Shown: positions 22,161-34,051, counted from the first letter of the stretch. The stretch: 64,000 nucleotides of DNA from Lumbricus rubellus (GCA_945859605.1 OX243817.1:29955254-30019253), one strand, 5' to 3'. Numbers and translations: made by a program. The notes: a model not told the origin generated them from the sequence alone.

Positions 22161-25100
22161 ATGAGCGCCGTTCTTCCACGACTGACGAAATCGACGAGAT
22201 CGACACCAGTGAACCTCAGCAGTCACTTCGTCTCCATTCCTCTGAGGCCGATCCCATCCATGAAACTTCCACGGACGTCATCGACTGCGCAGCGGGGCAC
22301 CAACGGATCAGGGACTTGTACCGCCGCCTCCCTCTACAGCATCTACCCGGCGTTTCTACCGACGCCGGCCGATCTACCTGCGAGGGTCGACCCCCTGAAG
22401 CCGATGCAGCACATCGGTCTGGAGACAACTGAACCTAATTGGCAGAACGAACGAAGGACGACGCTGCTGAAGCGAAGGGAGTGGATGCGATATCACGTTC
22501 CAGCCGCTAAGGTCTTCTACGGAACGGCCGAGGAAAAGGAGGCGCACAGGTAGAGGAACACGGACGGACGGACAGACAGACAGACAGACGGACGGACGGA
22601 CGGACGGATTGTATAAGTGCAAAGTTAGGTAGGCCTATAGGCTTACAGCTCGAAATCCCACAGCGGCCTGCAATGGCGTAGCCAGGAATTTCTAATGGGG
22701 GTTTTATGGCCGGATACTTGATTTTTCCTATATAATTGGACAAATATAATCTTTAAAAAGTTTCTTCCTAAGCAAATTGGGGTTTTTATCCCCCAACCTC
22801 CCTTGGCTACGCCAGTGGTGGCCTGCCATGATTCGAAACCTAGGCCTAAGTTGAGGTGAACGAATTATAAGGACCATTCGCCCGCTCAGCCAATTATCTC
22901 GACAACCAGCAGCCATGATCCATCTAGTGTTGAGAGTTCTCGTCCAATTTGATTGATAACGCTGCTACTCAAGTGCTTTCTTTGACCGCCGACTAGCCGT
23001 CCGATTCTTCGATTGCAGAAACCACCTGCTGAGAAACTTAGCCTACATGACGGTCTTTGGAAGTGGCTGATAAAGCTGATTGAGCGCTCTATAGAGATAA
23101 AGTATCATTTTCATAAAGAGATACGAAATAGTAGGCTATAGCCGCTATACAGTGCCGTGCGATTCATTTCCTCGACAGATTCAAAAGCTTTTGATGTCTG
23201 CTTTTACGAAGTGGTTTAATTAATCTGCTCAGCGTTAATAACAATCCCTCGATTGATTAGCCGCACAGATCGTTTAAAACAATAATGATTATTTAGTTGT
23301 CTTTGTCTTGGAAAAGATTGATCAGCGACTCGCAGATCGAACCTGACGTTTGCTTCACAGCTCATATAATGTGCAGCTAGTAAATTCCACTGCTTGCAAC
23401 ATGCATGTATGCACTTGTGCGCAAAGAACTTGTTCAATCATTAGACGGTGTCAAATGAGCAAGCTTGGATCCACACTTTTCCACCGCATTAGAAGGTAGG
23501 CTAATTAAATGGATCGGCGACCTAGAGCATCTTTGCTAGAGCCTAATTACGTAGGCCTAATAGGCCTGCGGAAAAGTCCTCCGTATCGCACAAGCGGAAA
23601 ATGTATAAGAAATTAGATGCATGGAAAATAGAAAACACTTCCGTAGTCAGACATTATCTTTTCAGTTATTAATCACGGTCACCGTATACGGAGTCGATCT
23701 ATATGTAGAACAGGTAATAGGCCTAATTAAAAGGTCGATTAATTAATTATTCAGACAATTTAGGCAATCGGACAAAAGCACTTTGTCGGTTCAGTCAAAT
23801 GACGTCGAAGGATTTGGCAGAAGACTCGTCGTGTGAGTCTTGTGCAATACTTGTTTTTGTTAAAGCGCGCTATAGCCTAAATGACTAATTCTATTGTATT
23901 CTATTGTATTGTATTGTATTAAAACAACAACATGTTGTAGGTCTCGGATTCGAGCTGTTCTCAAGCAGCAGATGTCCGACCAATGGACCAATGATCGTCT
24001 TCGGTTTCAAGACGGAAGGAAGGAGTCGATCAAAGTACGTCATCGATTACGTCATCATTCTGGACTATAAATAAGCTTATAGGAAAGCTTCCTAATAGGC
24101 TACATATAGCCTAGACATTGTGTATGGGTCAGGTAAATGCCTCACAATTTAGTTATAGGGTTTCTGACCATAAATACGCCCACGAGTCGACGTTGATTGT
24201 CATGGCAGCCATAATTAAGATGTCGTTGAACACTACTTTGTAAGCGGCAGTCTGAAGCCTGGAGAATATTAATTAGGTTTGACATGGGCTATGAATATTA
24301 ATTAGGTTTTACCTGGGAAATGAAAACTAATTAGATGTAGTTTTGAATGACACTTGGTGACCTTTGATCTGTTGTGTGACTCTCAGCAGGGACGGTGACC
24401 TTTGATCTTGACCCTGATGACTCATCGAGGTCATTGAGTGCAAAGTGGTTTGCGACCACCACTCTACCTTCTACTCTTCTCCAAAATATAGGAATACATG
24501 CACGCTGTATTGAAACCATTTTATTTAAAGCATGATTTCTTTAGTCTAATAACTCTAATTAAATATATTTGAACTGGTGTCAGGTTATGGAGACGGACAG
24601 CAGAGACGTGAAAGACGCACAGAGGAAGGAACAAAGCAGATTCGATTACCTGAGAACATTCTCCGTCGAAAACAAACGCGTTAGTTGAATATATATATAT
24701 ATAGGCCTAGGCCTATATACATGTATATAATTATATAGTCTTGCATTCAAGATTGTGTGATCAAGATCATGATCACAAATTCACAATAATCACAATCGCT
24801 GGCCAGAGATTGGTCAGCCAGTCAATCAGTAAGCAGTGCACGTTAGTAAGTAGGCCTACCGTAGCCTAATAATTCATTCTTTCGTCCGTTCATTCATTCA
24901 TTCATTCGTTCATTCATTCACTTTGATTAATTCATTCGTTCAGTCAGTGTGTCGCTCATTCAGTCGCTCATTTATTCAGCCAATGAATCATTCAGTCAGA
25001 GCCATTCATTGGTTCATTCAGTCATCCATTCACTCAATCAGTCACTCATTCAGTCAGTCAGTCAAGCATTCAGTCATTCTGCCCATAAGCCATTCGTTTA

Positions 25101-25493
25101 TTTATTCATTCATTCGTTCGTTCGTTCGTTCTTTCATTCGTTCGTTCATTCGTTCGTTCGTTCGTTCGTTCGTTCATTCATTCATTCATTCATTCATTCA
25201 TTCATTCGTTCGTTCGTTCGTTCTTTCATTCGTTCGTTCATTAATTGGTTCGTTCAATCACCCATTCAGTCAGTCAGACATTCAGTCAATCAGTTAGTTA
25301 GTGTTTTTAATCAGCATAAATTCTGCGTAATTTTTAGGCTTATGTCATGTATAACCGTACGTTGTTTTGTTTGAATCTGCAGTTGATGGAGATGCGACAG
25401 ACGGACAGAAGGAGACAGAAGACAATCGAAGAAGAAAACGAAAGACAGATTCTGCATCTGAATCCAATCAACTGGAGCTGCACACTTACGTAG
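22161..25493 (+). CDS. Uncharacterised 229-residue charged helical protein (4 exons)
   Basis: Exons 22161-22549, 23941-24034, 24584-24679 and 25383-25493 (TAG) join in phase through GT-AG introns. The first 90 residues are Ser/Thr/Pro-rich. From about residue 95 the chain is highly charged and predicted to be helical: [20 protein letters not shown], then [47 protein letters not shown]. It ends [14 protein letters not shown]. No signal peptide or membrane segment is seen. The Trp-containing C-terminal motif and Arg/Glu-rich helices resemble small axonemal proteins, but that is only an impression and I do not name the family. The start is chosen as the first ATG; a tgtag acceptor-like site at 22138-22142 could mean an upstream 5' exon. 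The stop is followed three bases later by a 400-bp microsatellite. Confidence 0.7.
22561..22607. repeat. (GGAC)n/(CAGA)n microsatellite
   Basis: A short CGGA and CAGA tetranucleotide run lies just after the first donor site of the uncharacterised gene. Confidence 0.9.
22671..22817. mobile_element. 147-bp hAT-like MITE with 8-bp target duplication
   Basis: The inverted ends CAATGGCGTAGCCAGG and (reverse complement) CACTGGCGTAGCCAAGG are flanked by gcggcctg and gtggcctg, a seven-of-eight duplication. It sits in intron 1 of the uncharacterised gene. It has no coding frame. Confidence 0.78.
22826..23938. other. Intron 1 remainder of the uncharacterised gene
   Basis: No exon or element is recognised. 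The sequence has scattered TAGGCCT motifs and a (TATTG)n stretch near 23893-23920. Confidence 0.4.
24870..25300. repeat. Imperfect (CATT/CGTT/CAGT)n tetranucleotide array
   Basis: About 430 bp of TTCATTCATTCG-type repeats with CATT, CGTT and CAGT variants fill the last intron of the uncharacterised gene. They end about 80 bases before the final exon. Confidence 0.95.
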
Positions 25494-25495
25494 CA

Positions 25496-25902
25496 CCATC
25501 CATCCATCCATCCATCCATCCATCCATCCATCCATCCATCCATCCATCCATCCATCCATCCATCCATCCATCCATCCATCCATCCATCCATCCATCCATC
25601 CATCCATCCATCCATCCATCCATCCATCCATCCATCCATCCATCCATCCATCCATCCATCCATCCATCCACCCATCCACCCATCCACCCATCCACCCATC
25701 CACCCATCCACCCATCCACCCATCCACCCATCCACCCATCCACCCATCCACCCATCCACCCATCCACCCACCCACCCACCCACCCACCCACCCACCCACC
25801 CACCCACCCACCCACCCATCCATCCATCCATCCATCCATCCATCCATCCATCCATCCATCCATCCATCCACCCATCCATCCACCCATCCATCCATCCAGT
25901 AG
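25496..25902. repeat. (CATC)n / (CACC)n microsatellite in the 3' UTR region
   Basis: Pure CATC for about 170 bp, then an alternating CATCCACC phase, a CACC block, then CATC again. It begins three bases after the TAG stop of the uncharacterised gene, so it would be transcribed in its 3' untranslated region. Trp-Met-Asp-Gly and His-Pro-Ser frames here are artefacts. Confidence 0.97.
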
Positions 25903-26146
25903 CACCCACTCACCCAATCTTCCTACATGCTCATGCTGCATTTATTATTATAATAATGTAGGCCTACATTGCTATATTCTGTAGGCTGTATTATGTATGT
26001 CTGGCTCTTCAGCAATTTGTTTTTTAGGCCTACAACGTGTAGGCCTATAGTAGGTCTACAATGGACTATGTTGTAATTGTCTAAAGGAATTTATAAGAAA
26101 CTTTCTTTTACCTACGTTTGTTCTGTGATGCCAACATTTCGTATAA

Positions 26147-27735
26147 ATACATCTATATCTATAAGAAAGGATGTATGTATGTATGTATGTATGTATGTAT
26201 GTATGTATGTATGTATGTATATATGTATATTTGTCCAGAATACACGCCCACAGTTTTGCAGCTATTGATCTGAAACTTTACACCTAGACAGGGCTCCATC
26301 AAACTTAGCAAGTGCAGGGGTTGGCGAATTTCTAACACCATGGGGGCCAAGATGGGGGGAATTTTTGGGGGGGCGAAAAAATTTTTTTGCAGCTATTGAT
26401 GTCAAATTTTGCATTTAGACAGAGGACCGTCAGGTCCTCCCAAAAAACCAGTTGGCGAATCTCTACCACCAGGGGGAAAATGGGGAGGGGGGAACCCCAA
26501 AACTCCATTTTCTATATTTTTACACCATCGCCATAGTTTCACAGCTATTCACCTGAAACGTTGCAGCTAGATAGGATGCTACCGGGACCACCTTGCCCCC
26601 CAACCAACACACACCTCGCTCGCCCCGCAGGGGCCGGGCGGGGCCGGGCGTTGTTTAGGGGGGCGAAGTTTTTAGGGGGCGAAAATTTTCAGCTATTGAT
26701 GTCAAATTTTGCATTTAGACAGAGGGCCGTCAGGTCCTCCCAAAAAACAGTTGGCGAAACTCTACTACCAGGAGGAAAATGGGGGGGACCCCAAAACTCC
26801 ATTTTCTATATTTTTACACCATCGCCATAGTTTCGCAGCTATTCTCCTGAAACGTTGCAGCTAGATAGGATGCCACCGGGACCACCTTGCCCCCCAACCA
26901 ACACACACCTCGCTCGCCCCGCAGAGGCCGGGCGGGGCAGGGCGTTGTTTAGGGGGCCAAATGTTTTGGGGGGCGAAATTTTTCAGCTATTGATGTCAAA
27001 TTTTGCATTTAGACAGAGGACCGTCAGAAAACGAGTTGGCGAATCTCTACCACCAGGAAGAAAATGGGGGACCCCAAAACTCCATTTTCTATATTTTTAC
27101 ACCATCGCCATAGTTTCACAGCTATTCACCTGAAACGTTGCAGCTAGATAGGATGCCACCAGGACCACCTTGCTCCCCAACCAACACACACCTCGCCCCG
27201 CAGGAGCCGGGCGGGGCAGGGCGTTGTTTAGGGGGCCAAATGTTTTTGGGGGGGCGAAATTTTCTCAGCTTTTGATGTCAAATTTTGCATTTAGACAGAG
27301 GACCGTCAGGTCCTCCCAGAAAACGAGTTGACGAATCTCTGCCACCAGAGGGAGAATGGGGGGCAAAAACTCCATTTTTCACATTGTTTTTACCATCGCC
27401 ATAGTTTCACAGCTATTCACCTGAAAAGTTGCAGCTAAATAGGGTGTCACCGGGACCACCTCGCCACCAACCAACACACCTCGCCCCGCAGGGGCCGGGT
27501 GGAGCAGGGCGTTGCTTAGGGGGCGAAATTGTTTGGGGAGGGTGGGGCATTTTTTGCAGTTTTGCAGCTATTGATATGAAACTTTGCATGCAGTCAGAGG
27601 ACCGTCAGGTCCAGCCAGTGGAGGGGCCATGGTGGGGCGTGAAACCCCAAACCGTTGCTATTTCCATTGCGTCGACACAGCTTCACGGCCATTACATAAA
27701 ATTCCCGGGCATCGCCGGGTATCCCAGCTAGTAAA
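26147..27735 (-). mobile_element. Hairpin-ended interspersed element, copy B (inverted)
   Basis: This is the reverse-complement counterpart of copy A. The plus strand starts with tatatctataagaaagg and a (TATG)n run and ends cccgggcatcgccgggtatc and ccagctagta. It carries about four of the roughly 300-bp internal units against about three in copy A, which explains its extra length of about 310 bp. The terminal 200 bases are nearly identical to copy A. There is no intact gene. Confidence 0.7.
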
Positions 27736-28237
27736 ATTATAACTAGGCCTATAGGAAAGCCAGGTTGCACGTGGGATGAGTATCGTGGAACGTGATGTCG
27801 GCATGCAGACTTCATTAGCGCTCGTAAAGAAGCTGGTGCTCTGCGCTCAGCTTTACCGTACCTGGTAGCGCTTTAGAAATCTGGAATTTTGTTTACGATT
27901 AGGCTACTATTCGCTCTCCTGCGTTGTTACACAATTTCTGTTGGTAACATTCGTTATTATTGTTGTTTACAGTGTGTTGAGTGTTTTAACGATAGGTATA
28001 GGGCTTCGTATTACGCGTGTTTCGTGCATGGCAATCTGCATTTCGAAAAGTTAATAGGCCTAGGCCTATAGTTAAACTAGTAGGCCTTTGCACTAGGTTT
28101 TTGTTTTAATTTGTCTGCACGTGCGAACATCTACAGGCTCTACGCAGCCTTGGAGGCTAGGCCTATTATACATGAGTACGGTATAATAAGCCTGCCTTTA
28201 TTACCCTATAGGCCTATAATGGGTCTGCTTATAATTA

Positions 28238-29447
28238 TACACCGTGGTTCAAAAAAAACTAAGCCAAATTGTTTTGCATATATCTCTAATACCTGATGGC
28301 ATATCAAGCTAAAATTTTCCAAATATTTAGAGAAGTGGACCAAGAATATGATTCCAAAATTTAATGAGACAAAGTCGAACGCATAAAAAGATATGAATAT
28401 TGAAACTTCATATGTCGAAATTTCAGTTTACAAGCAATTTTCTGTCAGATTCAATAAAATGTTTTCTTATATCTCTAATGCCTGATAATTAGTCATTCTA
28501 AAATTTTCCAGATATGTAGAGAGTTGAACTAACAATATGACTCCATCAGTATGGTTTGATTATTTAATTAATTAAGATGTTTAAAATGTCCTCCTCCTGC
28601 TTGCACGCAAGCCTGGAAGCGCTGGCGCCATGCATTACGCAACAGCATCGTCATTTATCCTCTGGTCAAGGCCTTCCCACACTTCCAACAAGCGTTGGTT
28701 GCTTCAGATCGATTATATCATGAATTGTTGTCTGGTAGACTCGGTCTTGCATCACGCTCCACACTTTACAGTCGACAGGATTCAAATCTGAGCTGTTCGG
28801 ATGCCATAATGTGGGAGAAATGAATTAAAGTCTGGCGTCTCTCTTGTCAGCATTTCGATGGTTTCCTTGGCTCTGTGGGCTGGCGCTGTTCTCTTGTAAA
28901 AGAAAACAACTTTCTGGGGCTATTGATTTCTGATAACAGGCGGAAGATGTTGTGACTGCAGAATATTGCGATAATATACTCCGTTAATTTTCTCCAGGAC
29001 CTCTGAAGACCAAAATTGGGAACAGTTACTATCAAGCATCTAAACCGCAACGAACACCATAACAGACTTGCTGAAAACAGAAATATTCATATCTTTCTAT
29101 CCGTTCAAATTTATGACATGATATTTTGGAATCCTATTCTTGGTTCAATCCTCTAAATATCTGGAAACTTTTGGTATGATTATTTATCAGGCATTGAAGT
29201 TATAAGATACACAGTTTAGCTTACTTTTTACTGAATCTGGCAGAAAATTGCTTGTAAACTGCAATTTCGGCATATGAAGTTTAAAGATTCATATCTTTTT
29301 ATCCGTTCAATTTTATCTCTTGAAATTTTGGAATCATATTCTTGGTCCACTTCTCTAAATATTTGGAAAATTTTAGCGTGATATGTTATCAGGCATTAGA
29401 GATATATGAAAAACAATTTGGCTTAGTTTTTTTTGAACCACGGTGTA
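28238..29447. mobile_element. Decayed mariner/Tc1-type element with long inverted ends
   Basis: The outer ends TACACCGTGGTTCAAAAAAA are inverted, with TA at the borders. Each arm is about 330 bp and contains two related sub-units (ctaaaattttcca...). Between the arms, the minus strand holds a broken transposase remnant whose readable pieces include WHPNSSDLNPVDCKVWS, the catalytic-domain signature region of mariner-type DDE transposases. Several stops and frameshifts are present, so it is non-functional. The presumed original strand is minus. Confidence 0.75.
28545..29070 (-). pseudogene. Mariner-type transposase remnant (broken)
   Basis: Fragments in shifting frames read, in order: LEKINGVYYRNILQSQHLPP, then HPNSSDLNPVDCKVW, then TTIHDIIDLKQ. 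This corresponds to the middle and C-terminal part of a mariner transposase. In-frame stops and at least two frame changes interrupt it; the N-terminal DNA-binding part is missing. Confidence 0.7.
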
Positions 29448-30025
29448 GTGCATGAGCAGCATGAACAATGACTCTTTTATAAATTAACTCTATTATAAGT
29501 CCCTAACGATGATCATTGCTATTGCAGACTGCATCGTGATTTATAAAGGGTGTCAATTAATTGGTCAGAAAATCTGCAGGCCAACAGCTGTATTTCAGAG
29601 TGAGACCAGCACAGGGCTATAGCCTAGTATAGGTCTACGTCAAATTAAGACTTAATTATAGCCTATCATTAATAGGTCTAGTCTAGCGTGGGATTTCGAT
29701 TTCGTTTCTCAGTTATCAGTTTGCAGTGAAGCTTCTGCCTTCTGTATTTTGCTTTTTTGCTCTTGTTTCAATGCAGATACCAGCGTTTTCTTTCAAACGA
29801 ATAAAAAAAATGTCATAGGAATGGACTGACTTTGTTCTATTAAAATAAATAATATTGCTGTAGTACTAGTAGCACTAGTTCTGCGTTTCGAAATCTAAAG
29901 ATCGTCGAGTTGTGTGGTCTGACGATTGTCGTGCACTGAATGATCCACCAAAGCACAACACCGTTTAGCGAAGTTAACCTTGTAAGATCAACATTCAACA
30001 GGTTAGCTTAATGTCTTAGTGTTCC
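29448..30025. other. Intergenic, no clear feature
   Basis: AT-rich sequence with a few TAGGTCTA/TAGGCCTA-like motifs. I see no exon or repeat family. Confidence 0.35.
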
Positions 30026-30029
30026 AATT

Positions 30030-30245
30030 TGTTTGTATGCGCACTTGTTATAGCGCCCCATCAAGCCATCTCTTCTCAGAGGTGCTCCCGAATGCAGAAC
30101 GGACACTGCTTCGGAGTTTCACGCCGAAGCGCTGGGCAATTGCGAGTGAAGGACTTGCCCAAGGTTCTTACACGGCGAGGTGGATTCGAACCTTCCGGCT
30201 CCATGGCAACGACGTCACCACTACACCACTGCGCCCCACAATGGG
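30030..30245 (-). mobile_element. tRNA-derived SINE, copy 1
   Basis: On the minus strand the head carries an A-box (tggtgtagtgg) and a B-box (ggttcgaatcc) within about 50 bases. The body then leads into a tail (gggagcacctctgag, cttgatggggcgctataac) that matches the LINE tail of the window. A second copy at 39620-39835 has the same order of blocks. The direction is set by the polymerase III boxes. Confidence 0.75.
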
Positions 30246-30259
30246 GTGGGGATAGCAAA

Positions 30260-32330
30260 GGGGAATAAGAAAGTAATGACAATTGCAAACAAGGAGAGGG
30301 ATGGGTCCATTTTAACAAAGGCGCCTCTTAAAGACGACCCCTAGTTATTTGCATCAGCACAATCGAATAAAGCCAAAGTATATTGTTTTGGGCAACACAA
30401 AGCATCTGCTGAAGTATCGAGGATTACCCTATAAAGACGAATCAATGAGTGTGAAGAAAGTTGAACTAGACAAAGTCTGTTTAAAACATCTATTTTAAAG
30501 ACATAATCTGACAACAGTAATAACAATGGATTAAAAAAACACAGGGAATCGGGACTAGGGCATTTACAATTCTCCTCTGACTTAAGAAACCGCCATCTCT
30601 CCTCATCCAAATCTTTCACTCTTCTTTTAATCAATGAAAGTGGAAGAACTATCGTCTTGTTGCATTTGATTCTTGCAGGAAAGCTAAAGCAGCATAACGA
30701 TTCGGTTTTTAATTTAAAAAATTTGGCACTGTGTGTAGTTAAAAACCGGTACTTGCAATTTCTAAATCAGAAGCATGGTTTATTGTGTGTGCTTAAATTA
30801 GCGAATAAACATCAAATTCAACAAATGCACGGAACACACAAATACCAAAAACAAAGTGGGGGATAACATGAATCCAACACAATCCCTCCATACAGGAAAT
30901 GAAGATGGAAGCTGGAAAGAAAATAACATTTGATGTGACATAGAAACATGTGAAGACTGGGAAAAATGAATCCAGTTTAACCGCAAAGATTAGTAATTCT
31001 CCATCATTTTCTCCGACCAAAAAAGATGCCAAGATGGATAATAAATAATTAATATAACTGGGAGACAAAATAATTTTGGTAAGAAATAGAGACAATGTCA
31101 TCCTCACTAAAGACGTTTCTTTTTCCCCAGAGCTTTCATGCTGAAATTTACTCTGAATAGTCTACGCTGCAAGTGGAGCTATAAAAATTCTTAGATATGC
31201 TACGGTGCGAAAACTTGATATCGGGTCACAAGGGAAGAAATAAAAGTCGAGTTGTTAGTTCAGCAGCAAAAATTTAAAAAAAACATCAAATCAGTTTAGT
31301 AAAACCATGATCAATAACAAAGCAGTACAATGATTGCCAAAAATAACATCATCCTTGTTTAATGAAGAGAAGAAATTCAATTTAAAAACAGAATTAAGAA
31401 AACTGGTAGGAAATAACTCAGTACTGCCAGAAAGATAATAGCGGCCAAATTACTAAAGGATAAAATCAGTTCAACCGAAAAGATGACGATCTTTGTGTGA
31501 AAGGAATTCAGTACAGTAAGAGAAATGACGAAAATTTTAATACCTAGCAATAACTGGGAGAAAGCTGAAATTTCTTACCAACTGGAATAAAATAATTTAA
31601 CATTTGGGTGAACGTGATTAAACAACAAATCAAAATCTGACTCTGTCTGATTGTCAATTATAATTATTTATGTTCTGCAACTTCTCTTTCATGAGCCTAG
31701 AGCAGTTTCTACATTCACTCTACATACTATTCTATTGTAAGAAGGGCAGACGTGCTTTGTAGGCTTCTATTCGCCATGTATTGCAGGCTGTCTGTTCTGT
31801 TAGCAATTAAGATTTATATCTTGTCATTTGCGTTCTTGTGAATTGTTTCAACTGCATAACTGTACACTGCAACCGGTTGCGCTCTGTCAACAGGGTTGTT
31901 CAATAAAAGAATATTACGATCACAGGTCTTTGAACGGGATCTTTGACAGGGAGCTTAAGCCAGCATTCAACTAAGTCAGAGAAAATTACGCAAATGGCCA
32001 CTGTTCATTAGCTCATTACGAGCTTTTATATAGCGCCCATTCAAGGTGACTGCTCAGCACTCCCGACTGAAGCACGACTAAACAGAATGGGTAGATGTTT
32101 AAACATTAACATGGATTCGTCTGAAAGAAAATGTGTGCAACACTCCAAGGAGTGAAGTAGCTTGGATCACAACCACTATCTACTTCGTGAGGCCACGTGT
32201 CATCAAAAGATATATAACGCAAAAAATAACGTCACTTTCTATGGCAAAAGCTTGAAGACTTGAAATTTGTTGACAGAGTAAGAACACCAAAATATTTAAT
32301 GTCGTCAGATAAATGGAAGACGGTCATGGC
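30260..32330. other. Intergenic AT-rich DNA with SINE/LINE tails
   Basis: It contains a SINE-tail-like segment at 31745-31830 (ttgcaggctgtctgttctg) and a LINE tail at 32015-32090 (ttatatagcgcccattcaag). Otherwise it has short open frames without signatures. No gene is supported. Confidence 0.4.
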
Positions 32331-32332
32331 AA

Positions 32333-32508
32333 AGACTGATGGCTCTGCTCAGCTGATGGCTCTGCTCAGCTGATGGCTCTGCTCAGCTGATGGCTCTGCT
32401 CAGCTGATGGCTCTCCTCAGCTGATGGCTCTGCTCAGCTGATGGCTCTCCTCAGCTGATGGCTCTGCTCAGCTGATGGCTCTGCTCAGCTGATGGCTCTG
32501 CTCAGCAG
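32333..32508. repeat. 17-bp tandem repeat
   Basis: Ten copies of tggctctgctcagctga, two of them with ctctcctc instead of ctctgctc. The unit contains a TCAGCTGA palindrome. It is nearly homogeneous, hence recent. Confidence 0.95.
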
Positions 32509-32509
32509 G

Positions 32510-34007
32510 GTCATAGCATTGCTAGGTTTTGTGCCAGTGGCGTACTAAGGAGACGCAACGACCTGTCAGGTTGTATCAAAGCCAATGAAAAAGTTATTTG
32601 GTGCACTGTGGAAAGCAGGGGTTCCAAGCAGAAATTTTTTTCTCTTTTTAATTGGATGGCATGCAGTGTAAAACTAAAAATGTGGATAAAACAGCAGCTA
32701 TGGCTTAACTACGTATATATACACAGTCCAAGCACTCGGAAAAAATCCTTTATTAAAATATCTACTCTGCAAAACATAATTTCCCAGTATGAAATCCGAG
32801 CCAAAAATGAATGGACAGAGAAGATGATGGCTAAATGTCTAAATATAATAACATTTGAAAAACTACATTGATATCGATACAATTTCTATACAATTACATA
32901 ATTTAAGAACTCACTCCTGAAGGTATTCAACAGCCACAGTCTAGCAGTAGTAGTCAAAACTTATGTGAAATTATTTACAGTCAGTTGATGAAACTCGTTT
33001 CGTAACGTTCGAAAAAATTACCGACAGACGTACAACCGTGGAATAAAGCGTGAGTGAAACGTACGGTGGAAGACTAATCGTGACATGGAATCTAGTGTAA
33101 CAAAGAAGGAATGAATTGGGCGAATCAAATGAACTGGGTAAGCATTACAACCCACTTACAAGATCTATCAAAATACGATGTGCAGCTCAATTTTTAAGAG
33201 ATCAAATTTAAAGGGATACAAAATATTTATCAAAATTACACTTTAGATAGCAGACCATTTGCCTAATGTTCAACCTTCCACCAATTCAGTATGTATCCAA
33301 ATGTTTCATTTTGGCACTCGAAATAGGGCAACGTTTTGATATAAAAATGAATATTCCACACCAGTTCCTACGCTACAACCTTCAAAAACTCAGGCAAACC
33401 AATACCTAGCCTAAAAGCAGGACTCCTAGATGCCTGACACACACACGTAGATGACTTTCAGGTTATTTACCAACTGCTACTAATCACTTGTCATGATATA
33501 ATGATGTACAGAAATATATACCATAAACAATGTAACCTGGCATAAGGAAATGTACTCATTAAAAAATTTAAAATGTACTTGGCTTAGCACAAGTGTACTC
33601 ATTCGATAAAAATTGAACCCCAAATTAAGTGAAATATCATAAATTTTTTAAAAACAACGCTTGTAATAAATTTGAAGACTTCCAAGTTTTTAACTTATCA
33701 GAATAGATTAATTACCTTTATGCACAATCATCAGTCCTTGAGAAATGTTGAAAACTTAAAATATCAGCAAATTTTGCAGAACTTTCAAAATAAACTTGTA
33801 AACATAAATCTTGAAATGCCTACAAATAACAACACAGTCTTTCAAAAACCCACATTGCTGAACTTCACAAAAGTGTTTCCCTGGTAAAGTAAAGGTAATT
33901 ATATGTAAACAACATTTTAACATTACTGCTAAAGAAAAATGGATCACTTTATCAACCAAGCACATACTGTTTGACTCACAAGTACATACCGCAAACACAC
34001 AAATACA

Positions 34008-34010
<3 letters not shown>
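32510..34010. other. Intergenic, no clear feature
   Basis: AT-rich DNA with short frames only. It may include distal 3' untranslated sequence of FRMD4, whose polyadenylation site I could not place. Confidence 0.3.

Positions 34011-34048
<38 letters not shown>
34011..34048. repeat. (TA)n microsatellite
   Basis: A perfect TA run in the presumed FRMD4 downstream region. Confidence 0.95.

Positions 34049-34051
<3 letters not shown>

Noticed and set aside
22144..22440. Alternative frame through the first exon of the unnamed gene ([14 protein letters not shown])
   Set aside because: It ends in a stop before the donor site at 22549 and does not continue into the later exons.
24923..25374. FIHSFVRS repeat frames
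   Set aside because: They are translations of the CATT/CGTT array in the last intron of the unnamed gene.
25311..25984. Long WMDG and HPSI repeat frames on both strands
   Set aside because: They are translations of the (CATC)n/(CACC)n microsatellite.
19511..27735. Hammerhead ribozyme in the hairpin-ended elements (as in some Penelope-like elements and retrozymes)
   Set aside because: I looked for the CTGATGA...GAAA core in both orientations of the ends and did not find it.
30060..30245. Intact tRNA gene
   Set aside because: A- and B-boxes are good but no complementary acceptor stem or anticodon arm is formed; the same block recurs at 39620 with a retroelement tail, so it is a SINE.
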